DNA of 8,746 nucleotides, from the NCBI GenBank assembly GCA_946183095.1, contig CAMHBE010000062.1, positions 1-8,746 on the forward strand, written 5' to 3'. Of the stretch, positions 1 to 5,485 are shown piece after piece (the first letter of the stretch is position 1; every line of letters begins with the position of its first letter). Made by a program: the position numbers and the translations under genes. Source of the DNA: an uncultured Clostridia bacterium (GTDB taxonomy: Bacteria > Bacillota > Clostridia > Oscillospirales > Ruminococcaceae). The notes below the pieces were generated by a model. It searched no databases. It had not been told where the DNA came from and saw only the letters and a list, made by a program, of their open reading frames with translations.

Positions 1-72
1 GGGAGTTTGAGGGGAGGGCAGCGCCCTGCCCTCATGTGGCTCGCCCTCAAGGCGAGACACTTCTCTCGAGCG
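1..72. repeat. GC-rich palindromic stretch downstream of the citrate synthase-like gene
   Basis: This stretch directly follows the stop codon of the leftmost gene. It holds two short perfect inverted repeats: AGGGCAG (15-21) with CTGCCCT (26-32) around a 4-base loop, and CTCGCC (40-45) with GGCGAG (51-56) around a 5-base loop. Read on the minus strand, either could form an RNA hairpin after the gene. Neither is followed by a T-run on that strand, so it is not a textbook rho-independent terminator. It could be a 3'-end stabilising structure, a factor-dependent stop, or one copy of a dispersed palindromic intergenic repeat. The window edge cuts it and only one copy is visible, so repeat status is a guess. 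Confidence 0.4.
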
Positions 73-1470
73 TCAGCGGCTTATCCTGTCGAGGAAGTCT
101 CCGCCGTGGAGTTTTATCTGTGCTATCATTTCTTCATCGCTGATGACGGTAACGCGACCCGCGTCGTACTGTGCGTCTATCCATTCCTTTATCTTTGCGA
201 TGAAGGGTTCCTTCTTGTTCACAGCCTTTTCGGGGGGCAGGCGGTAGTAGTTGTTTATCCAGAGGGCGATGCCCGCAAGACCGCAGACATTGCTCACCGC
301 AACGAGGGGCGGTCTGCCGAGGATAGTGTCCGTATCAAAAATATTGTATATCTCCGGGTCTTTGAGAAGTCCGTCGGCGTGGATGCCCGCACGGGTGAGG
401 TTGAAGTTCCTGCCCACAAACGGCGTCATGGGCGGCAGGTCGTAGTTCGTTTCCTTTACGATGTAGTCGGCTATCTCCGTGATGACGCGGGGTTCCATGC
501 CGCCGAAATCTCCGCGGAGCTGCGCATACTCGAATACCATTGCTTCAAGCGGAACGTTGCCCGTTCTCTCGCCTATGCCGAGCAGTGAGCAGTTCACAGC
601 CTGTGCGCCGTACAGCCATGCGGTGGATGCGTTCACGACGCCCTTGTAGAAATCGTTGTGACCGTGCCATTCGAGCATCTCGCTCGGTACGCCCGCGTAA
701 TGCTGCAGACCGTAGATTATGCCGGAAACGCTTCGGGGCAGCGCAACACCGATGAACGGTACGCCGTATCCCATTGTGTCGCAGGCTCTTATCTTTATCG
801 GTATGCCGCTCTGTTCGGACAGCCGCATGAGCGCAGTTGCAAAAGGCACCACAAAGCCGTAGAAATCCGCACGAGTGATATCCTCGAAATGACAGCGCGG
901 GCGAAGTCCGGCTTCTATCGCGTCGGACACTATACCGATGTACTTGTCGAGCGCCTGTTTGCGGGTAAGACCCATTTTGTTGAAGATATGGTAATCTGAG
1001 CAGCTCACGAGTATGCCCGTTTCCTTTATGCCGATATCGCGTACAAGTGCGAAATCCGACTTTGTGGCGCGTATCCATGTCGTGATCTCCGGGAAGTCGT
1101 AGCCCAGTTCCATGCACTGTTCAAGCGCTTTTCTGTCCTTTTCGGAGTAAACGAAAAATTCCGTCTGACGTATGATGCCGTTCTTTCCGCCGAGCTTGTG
1201 CAGCAGCTTGTAGATATGCACCATCTGTTCGGTGGTGTAGGGGGCGCGGGACTGCTGACCGTCGCGGAACGTCGTGTCGGTGATGTAGATGCTGTCGGGC
1301 ATATTCATCGGCACTCTGCGGTAGTTGTAGGCTATTTTCGGCACTTCGGTGTAGGGGAACATCTCGCGGAAGAGTTCCGGTTCCGCTACATCCTGAAGTT
1401 CGTATTCATAGGGGTCCTGTTCGAGCAGGTTGCTTTTGCTGCTCAGGGTTATGTCTTTTATCTCAGCCAT
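73..1470 (-). CDS. Re-citrate synthase-like enzyme (homocitrate/2-isopropylmalate synthase family)
   Basis: This 465-residue cytosolic enzyme of the DRE-TIM metallolyase superfamily would condense acetyl-CoA with a 2-oxoacid. The family motifs are clear: TTFRDGQQ (residues 67-73, catalytic Arg69 and metal ligand Asp70), HGHND (269-273, metal-binding histidines), GIGERTGN (298-305), and AGIHADGLLKDPEIY (361-375). There is no C-terminal LeuA regulatory domain; only about 70 helical residues follow the lyase region. An N-terminal stretch of about 55 residues precedes the barrel. These features, and the absence of leuBCD neighbours, fit the clostridial Re-citrate synthases that are usually annotated as 2-isopropylmalate synthase. 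The product would be citrate for 2-oxoglutarate and glutamate synthesis. The ATG at 1468-1470 is chosen because AAGGAG (1478-1483) lies 7 bases upstream; the frame stays open further upstream but crosses the promoter. It is a single-gene unit with its own promoter. Homocitrate or isopropylmalate synthase remains possible. The family is secure; the exact substrate is inferred. Confidence 0.8.
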   Translation of the reverse strand: MAEIKDITLSSKSNLLEQDPYEYELQDVAEPELFREMFPYTEVPKIAYNYRRVPMNMPDSIYITDTTFRDGQQSRAPYTTEQMVHIYKLLHKLGGKNGIIRQTEFFVYSEKDRKALEQCMELGYDFPEITTWIRATKSDFALVRDIGIKETGILVSCSDYHIFNKMGLTRKQALDKYIGIVSDAIEAGLRPRCHFEDITRADFYGFVVPFATALMRLSEQSGIPIKIRACDTMGYGVPFIGVALPRSVSGIIYGLQHYAGVPSEMLEWHGHNDFYKGVVNASTAWLYGAQAVNCSLLGIGERTGNVPLEAMVFEYAQLRGDFGGMEPRVITEIADYIVKETNYDLPPMTPFVGRNFNLTRAGIHADGLLKDPEIYNIFDTDTILGRPPLVAVSNVCGLAGIALWINNYYRLPPEKAVNKKEPFIAKIKEWIDAQYDAGRVTVISDEEMIAQIKLHGGDFLDRISR

Positions 1471-1552
1471 TTGTTTTCTCCTTTTCGGCAATTCATGACA
1501 CTTTGCGGATATTGTATTGTCAGCCGGAGCTGCGCTGCTTATTTGTACAGTA

Positions 1553-1581
1553 ATTATATAACGGTTTAACGCTTTTGTCAA
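1553..1581 (-). promoter_or_regulatory. Sigma-A promoter of the citrate synthase-like gene
   Basis: On the minus strand there is a perfect TTGACA (-35, 1576-1581), a 17-base spacer and a perfect TATAAT (-10, 1553-1558). Transcription should start near 1546, giving a leader of about 76 bases before the ATG at 1470. The leader has only a weak 4-bp hairpin and no riboswitch or T-box that I recognise. The -35 sits directly against the T-tract of the preceding asparaginase terminator, so the gene is transcribed independently. Confidence 0.85.
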
Positions 1582-1582
1582 A

Positions 1583-1622
1583 TAAAAACGTAAAAATCGG
1601 CACTTTAAAGATAAATGCCGAT
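1583..1622 (-). terminator. Rho-independent terminator after the asparaginase gene
   Basis: On the minus strand, ATCGGCA (1622-1616) pairs with TGCCGAT (1602-1596). An inner TTTA/TAAA pairing with one bulged base can extend the stem. It is followed at once by a run of five T's and, after ACG, five more. This stem plus T-tract begins about 42 bases after the asparaginase stop codon and ends the methyltransferase-asparaginase operon. No T-run follows the hairpin on the plus strand, so it acts in one direction only. Confidence 0.88.
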
Positions 1623-1664
1623 CTTTGCAGGAATAATATGTCGAAATTGCATAAACCGGAAGAT

Positions 1665-2513
1665 TTACTGATTCATTTTCAGCCACATCTCGACCGCCGC
1701 GCACTCCGTCGAGCGCTTGTACCCGTCGGATGCACCGGCATCCAGAGCGCGTCTGCCGACCTCGTATTTGCCGAGATCGGTGCCGCCGATGCAGGATGTC
1801 GTAACGACTATCGGCATGACCTTTGAAAGTTCGGAGATGACGAGCGTTATTTCATTGTCGGGGATGCCGCCCGCGCCGTATGTTTCGATAACGATACCCG
1901 CGCGGTCCTCCGCCATGAGGGTTATGTCAAGTCCGTAGGTGAACGGTGACAGGCGCACTACCGCCGGCAGCTTGCCGTTGCGCTTCGGGAAAGCATATTT
2001 TTTCGTGGGAACGAATCCGGAGAAGCTGCGGAAAGCGTCCTTGTCGAAGCTCCTCGTCTTGACGATATCCGCGCCGTTTATGATGCGGTTCGCGAAAGCA
2101 AGATGCACTCCGCGGTACATACCGCCCGCAGCTACCAGTGCCGCAAATCGGATGTTCGGGTGAGCGTCGCTGTCCGGTGCGTCCGCCGGCAGCATGGCGC
2201 CTGTGAGTATTACGGGCTTATCGGTCTCGACTGTGAATGCCAGCACCGCACCCGTGTATGCCATGGTATCTGTGCCGTGCAGGATGATGATGCCGTCGTA
2301 CAGCGGGAGGTTTTCGGTCACGGCATTGTACAGCTTTCTCCAGTGTACGGGCATAACGTCCGTGCTGTCTATCGAATACAGGTCGAGTATCGTTGTCTCG
2401 ATACCGTCGAGCTTAGGTATCAGTTTATCGCCGCTGAGTTTCGGCGCAATGCCGAACCCTGAGTTGGTACCCGCTATAGTGCCGCCTGTTGTTATAATAA
2501 GTATCTTCTTCAT
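1665..2513 (-). CDS. ansA: L-asparaginase, type I (cytosolic)
   Basis: This 282-residue enzyme hydrolyses L-asparagine to aspartate and ammonia. The N-terminal signature TTGGTIAG (8-15) carries the nucleophilic Thr12. HGTDTMAYTG (79-88) supplies the second catalytic Thr81-Asp82 pair, and Lys152 in VKTRSFD is the matching catalytic lysine. SIDSTDV (47-53) forms the substrate carboxylate-binding region, and ETYGAGGIPD (210-219) is the conserved start of the small domain. There is no signal peptide, so it is cytosolic. It is about 40-50 residues shorter than the 330-residue AnsA type, mostly from compact loops and a shortened C-terminal domain, but the final helix (STECAAVEMWL) is recognisable, so it does not look broken. 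The start codon overlaps the upstream stop in an ATGA junction, and GGGGAG (2522-2527) lies 8 bases upstream, suggesting translational coupling to the fusion gene. Whether it prefers asparagine over glutamine cannot be told. Confidence 0.9.
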   Translation of the reverse strand: MKKILIITTGGTIAGTNSGFGIAPKLSGDKLIPKLDGIETTILDLYSIDSTDVMPVHWRKLYNAVTENLPLYDGIIILHGTDTMAYTGAVLAFTVETDKPVILTGAMLPADAPDSDAHPNIRFAALVAAGGMYRGVHLAFANRIINGADIVKTRSFDKDAFRSFSGFVPTKKYAFPKRNGKLPAVVRLSPFTYGLDITLMAEDRAGIVIETYGAGGIPDNEITLVISELSKVMPIVVTTSCIGGTDLGKYEVGRRALDAGASDGYKRSTECAAVEMWLKMNQ

Positions 2514-3514
2514 CTGAACAGCTCCCCGTCAAAATATTTCTCCTGAAATGCCGTCTTTTCCGCAATTTCCTTATCCGAGATGACCGCACCCTCCGGCGCT
2601 ACGATCCACTTGTCCTCGATGTCGTTGTATCTGTGCCACACCGCTATGACCCTGCCGGTGAAGGATTCCACGGGCTTGTCTTCTCCGAGAAGGTATATGT
2701 CCTGCTCCGAGTTGTCGGCTGCGAATACCCCCTCGACGTACCCGTAGTTCACGGGATATGTTATCTGCGGACAGCGCGGGTGGACACTGCCTATAGGTCT
2801 GTCTATCCTGCCGCTCACCGTTCTGCCGATTATACCGGAGTAGTCGGGCTTTGCGGCATCTTTCACCGCGTCGGCTTCCGCGAACCAGTGCGCACCGGTA
2901 GCGTTATAAAGCGGTGTCTTGTATGTTTCGACGTGCCGCAGCACATTTATGTCAAAATCCATGAGCAGACCGCGCATACCCGCTTCATCGGTGAAGAAAT
3001 GCGGTATGCCGTCCTCGGGACCTCCCACGAAACGTATGGTGTTCTCGTCTATCTTGTCGCCCACCGTTTTTTCATAGTGCCACGCCTTTTTCGAGCAGAG
3101 GTCGAAATATATCTCTCCGCCGGGGCGAAGCACACGATGCACCTCGTTCATCACCTGCTTTATGCCCTCGGTATCCGTGTGGGAGAGCACATGGTATGAG
3201 TAGATGCAGTCGAAGGCGTTGTCCGCGAAGGGCAGCTTCTTCATATCGCCGACCACCGTGCGGAAATCCACGCCGTTCTTTTTCTGCCACCTGCGCAGGT
3301 TCTCAACGCCGTATTCCGACAGGTCTATCGCGGTAACGGAGAAGCCCTGCGAGTCGAAGAATATCGAATGCCTGCCGAGCCCGCATCCGAGGTCGAGCAG
3401 CCGTCTGCGTCCCTCGCTGTGCCATTTCGCGGCATAGTAGAAGCTCTCCTCCGAGGGCTTCAGCCACGATTCGCTTTTTATATTTTCCCAGTCCCAAGCT
3501 TTGGATACTACCAT
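2510..3514 (-). CDS. Fusion protein: class I SAM methyltransferase + inorganic pyrophosphatase-like domain
   Basis: This 334-residue two-domain protein starts with a Rossmann-type SAM-dependent methyltransferase (about 35-200): motif I LLDLGCGLGRHS (39-50), acidic Asp64 at the end of strand 2, VVGDMKKLPF (87-96), and VLRPGGEIYFDL (128-139). From about residue 229 to the end lies a second domain resembling soluble family I inorganic pyrophosphatases: GRIDRPIGSVHP, YPVNYGYVEG (253-262), DNSEQD (267-272), and RYNDIEDKWIVAP (295-307). By eye against E. coli pyrophosphatase, the counterparts of Tyr55, Asp65 and Asp70 are kept (Tyr257, Asp267, Asp272), but the Asp67 position is Ser269 and the Lys29/Glu31 positions are Gly and Val. 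Activity on pyrophosphate is therefore uncertain. The methyl acceptor is unknown. The frame is continuous across both domains. GAGGT (3519-3523) precedes the ATG. It is first in an operon with asparaginase. The methyltransferase call is firm, the second domain likely, the function open. Confidence 0.85.
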   Translation of the reverse strand: MVVSKAWDWENIKSESWLKPSEESFYYAAKWHSEGRRRLLDLGCGLGRHSIFFDSQGFSVTAIDLSEYGVENLRRWQKKNGVDFRTVVGDMKKLPFADNAFDCIYSYHVLSHTDTEGIKQVMNEVHRVLRPGGEIYFDLCSKKAWHYEKTVGDKIDENTIRFVGGPEDGIPHFFTDEAGMRGLLMDFDINVLRHVETYKTPLYNATGAHWFAEADAVKDAAKPDYSGIIGRTVSGRIDRPIGSVHPRCPQITYPVNYGYVEGVFAADNSEQDIYLLGEDKPVESFTGRVIAVWHRYNDIEDKWIVAPEGAVISDKEIAEKTAFQEKYFDGELFR

Positions 3515-3538
3515 AATGACCTCTTTCGGTGTCTGACA

Positions 3539-3565
3539 GCGGGATCGTCTGACCGTTCATCCCGC
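3539..3565 (-). other. Hairpin in the methyltransferase-asparaginase leader
   Basis: GCGGGAT (3539-3545) and ATCCCGC (3559-3565) form a perfect 7-bp stem around a 13-base loop. It lies 25 to 51 bases upstream of the methyltransferase start, inside the roughly 138-base leader predicted from the promoter at 3659-3687. No T-run follows on the minus strand, so it is not a terminator. A role in leader folding or mRNA stability is possible but unproved. Confidence 0.4.
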
Positions 3566-3658
3566 AAATAAATTGCTCCGCAAAGACAGCGCGAATGCGC
3601 CGCTGCCGGTCAGGCATATCGGCGGTCATTTCTTTTCGGAGAAGTGCCCGTCAATACA

Positions 3659-3687
3659 AATATAACATATTTTTCACGCCCTGTCAA
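3659..3687 (-). promoter_or_regulatory. Sigma-A promoter of the methyltransferase-asparaginase operon
   Basis: On the minus strand there is a perfect TTGACA (-35, 3682-3687), a 17-base spacer and TATATT (-10, 3659-3664). The -35 lies inside the last codons of the upstream RNase M5-like gene, whose stop is at 3674, and the -10 lies just beyond it. The start site should fall near 3652. I see no terminator between the two units, so readthrough from the holA unit could add to this promoter. Confidence 0.8.
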
Positions 3688-4285
3688 CCTTGACGGCGTT
3701 CAGCGCCGATATGTATTCTTCCTCGCTGCAAAGGGTGTTCAGCGCGTCCAGCAGCCCCTTTGCGGAGATGCGTTCCGGCAGTCCGAGCTTTGCACAGAGC
3801 GCCTTGCGAAGTGCGGAACTGTTATCGCTGCCGGAGAGCCCGTCGTCACATAGCCGCTGCTTGTCGATCCACGGCCTCCTCGTCTGTGCGTCTCCGGTAA
3901 CTCCCGCGTCACGGAGCGCCGCGATGAGCACATCCTTGTCTATCCCCTCGACGCCGAGCTTGCCCTCTTTTGACGGCTCACGCTTGCGGCGTTCCTTGCC
4001 GAAAACGTCGGGGACATAGACGTTCACAGTCTTCACATCACCGAGGCGGCTTTTGAGCATATTCCGTATGAGAAATCCCGCGCCGTCGCTGTCGGTAAGT
4101 ATCGCCACACCGCTTTTCTGCGCGTACCGCCGTATCAGTGCGAGCTTCTGCGAGTTGTGCGCTACGGAAAACCCGTCGGTGGTGATTATCGTCCCCTCCG
4201 CGATGCTCTCCAGCTTTATCTTGTCGTACTTTCCCTCGACGATAACGGGCATGGTGAGCTTTATTTTTTTATCTGTATCCGGCAT
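3674..4285 (-). CDS. rnmV: Ribonuclease M5-like Toprim protein
   Basis: This 203-residue protein has an N-terminal Toprim domain. Numbering from the ATG used here, PVIVEGKYDKIK (3-14) carries the catalytic Glu17, and AILTDSDGAG (61-70) the metal-binding Asp65 and Asp67. KEGKLGVEGIDKDVLIAAL follows, matching the GK-LGVEH-type motif that opens the C-terminal part of RNase M5. RNase M5 trims 5S rRNA precursors on the ribosome in low-GC Gram-positives, and the length fits its usual 180-200 residues. The gene overlaps the 3' end of holA by 17 bases, so the two are surely co-transcribed. I chose the ATG at 4283-4285, with GAGG (4293-4296) 7 bases upstream, over an in-frame GTG two codons earlier at 4289-4291 that would place GAGG only 1 base away. 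The family is well supported; in B. subtilis the gene sits by ksgA instead, so specificity for 5S rRNA is inferred. Confidence 0.78.
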   Translation of the reverse strand: MPDTDKKIKLTMPVIVEGKYDKIKLESIAEGTIITTDGFSVAHNSQKLALIRRYAQKSGVAILTDSDGAGFLIRNMLKSRLGDVKTVNVYVPDVFGKERRKREPSKEGKLGVEGIDKDVLIAALRDAGVTGDAQTRRPWIDKQRLCDDGLSGSDNSSALRKALCAKLGLPERISAKGLLDALNTLCSEEEYISALNAVKVDRA

Positions 4286-5330
4286 TCTCACGCCTCGTTT
4301 TTTCTCTGCACATAAACAGTTTTGTCACTGTTTCTTCTATAAGCGTCTGCTTGTCTATGGGGGATGATTTTATGGTGATATCCGCGTCGGACAGCACTTT
4401 TATCGTTTCGCGCAGATAGGGTATGTCGAGCTTCGCCGCGGCGGGGAATATCACATTTTTCAGCGCCCATACGCGCTTGCCGTAAAATCCCAGCACAGGT
4501 GCCGCTTCATCAGGGGATATGCCCGCGGACTTTGCGAGTTTCGCGCCGTACAGTTCGAGGTATGCCCCCGACAGTGACGCGAGTATGTTCACATGGCTTA
4601 TCTGTTGTGCGAACAGTTCGTCCACCGTTCTGAACGCTTCCGCGCGTTTCCCGGCATTTATCTGTTCCGCGAGCCGGAACGCCTGCGCGTCGAGCTGCTT
4701 CGGAACGAGCATATCTATGTTCGCACGGGTGACGGTACCGCCCTCGCCGACGTATGTCATGAGCTTTGCTGTCTCGTCGCTTGCGGCGTTCATCCCGCCG
4801 CCCACGCGTTCGGTAAGGTACAGCGCGTCGTCATAGGATATGACTATACCGGCTTTTGCAGCCTTTTTCACACACAGTTCCGCGACTTTTGCGGGCTTCA
4901 TCATGTCTATCATGCAGACTGTGCCGTGTTCATCGACCGTGCCGATGAACTTTTTGGTTTTTGCTTTCTTTTCTTCGGGCTCTGCGTTCGGGTTCCAGAA
5001 CACGAGCACGGTAGTTTCGGGAATGTCCGCAATGATCGCGAGCAGGCGCTTTGTAAGCTCCGCGTCCGCCTTTTCGGGGTCGAAGTCCTTCACCGTCACC
5101 ACCTTGAACGGCGCGAATACCGGCAGCGCTTCGATGTATTCCGAAAGCAGGTCGGGATCCTCGCAGCCGTCAAGACGCTGAAGGTTGAAATCGAGGGGTT
5201 CCTCCGCCGCTTCCGCTATACGGTCGGCGTACATTGATATCAGGAACGGCTCTTTGCCGTAGATGAAATACACACGCGAGAAACGCTTTGCTTTTATCTC
5301 GGCATTCAGTTTTGCTTCCGTCAATATCAT
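4269..5330 (-). CDS. holA: DNA polymerase III subunit delta
   Basis: This 353-residue protein is the delta subunit of the clamp loader, which opens the beta sliding clamp and loads it onto primed DNA with the tau/gamma and delta' subunits. The length fits the 330-350 residues usual in Firmicutes. The N-terminal AAA+-like domain starts with VYFIYGKEPFLISMYADRI (20-38), the degenerate nucleotide-fold opening typical of HolA; the clamp-contacting region IEALPVFAPFKVVTVKDF (66-83) and the TTVLVFW strand (106-112) follow. The C-terminal collar is recognisable from QAFRLAEQINAGKRAEAF (216-233) and SDADITIKSSPIDKQTLIEETVTKL (314-338), where the ADxxIKS motif is diagnostic. GGGGG (5339-5343) lies 8 bases before the ATG. 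The RNase M5-like gene overlaps its 3' end. The 155-base gap upstream has no clear promoter, so transcription may come from glgP readthrough or from a weak promoter I cannot identify. Confidence 0.92.
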   Translation of the reverse strand: MILTEAKLNAEIKAKRFSRVYFIYGKEPFLISMYADRIAEAAEEPLDFNLQRLDGCEDPDLLSEYIEALPVFAPFKVVTVKDFDPEKADAELTKRLLAIIADIPETTVLVFWNPNAEPEEKKAKTKKFIGTVDEHGTVCMIDMMKPAKVAELCVKKAAKAGIVISYDDALYLTERVGGGMNAASDETAKLMTYVGEGGTVTRANIDMLVPKQLDAQAFRLAEQINAGKRAEAFRTVDELFAQQISHVNILASLSGAYLELYGAKLAKSAGISPDEAAPVLGFYGKRVWALKNVIFPAAAKLDIPYLRETIKVLSDADITIKSSPIDKQTLIEETVTKLFMCREKTRRENAGYR

Positions 5331-5374
5331 CAGACGTTCCCCCGTGACCTTTGTATGTGTCCTATTACTGCAAA

Positions 5375-5416
5375 CAGACAGGAAGCCGGAATAAGTCCGG
5401 ACGACCTATCTGTCTG
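5375..5416. other. Two-tier hairpin between glgP and holA
   Basis: CAGACAG (5375-5381) and CTGTCTG (5410-5416) form a perfect 7-bp outer stem. Inside it, two CCGG blocks (5385-5388 and 5397-5400) can pair around a 7-base loop. On the minus strand the structure follows the glgP stop by about 70 bases and ends about 45 bases before holA. Only TTTG follows on that strand, so it is at best a weak terminator of glgP; it may allow partial readthrough into holA or act as a processing or stability element. Confidence 0.45.
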
Positions 5417-5445
5417 CGTGATCTTCATTTTGTACCTGTCATGAC

Positions 5446-5468
5446 GCGGCACGTTCATGGTGCACCGC
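5446..5468. other. Small imperfect hairpin after glgP
   Basis: GCGGCAC (5446-5452) pairs with GTG (5460-5462) and CCGC (5465-5468) around a 7-base loop, with a 2-base bulge. It lies about 20 bases beyond the glgP stop on the minus strand. There is no T-run after it. It may be a 3'-end stabilising structure of the glgP mRNA; it could also be chance in GC-rich sequence. Confidence 0.25.
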
Positions 5469-5485
5469 GGTCATTTCCGTTCTGT

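Noticed and set aside
1471..1704. N-terminal extension of the citrate synthase-like gene to an upstream start at 1704
   Set aside because: The extension would cross a perfect promoter and a terminator and overlap the asparaginase gene. The ATG at 1470 has an ideal AAGGAG site and fits the family length.
2633..3199. Antisense open frame of 188 codons opposite the methyltransferase fusion
   Set aside because: Falls entirely within the opposite strand of a well-supported gene and has no motif of its own.
3303..3629. Minus-strand frame of 108 codons starting in the methyltransferase leader and running into the gene in another frame
   Set aside because: No convincing ribosome site before its ATG, and most of it is an out-of-frame reading of the methyltransferase. 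It is more likely leader sequence than an upstream peptide.
4593..5237. Antisense open frame of 214 codons opposite holA
   Set aside because: No recognisable domain; explained by the codon usage of holA on the minus strand.
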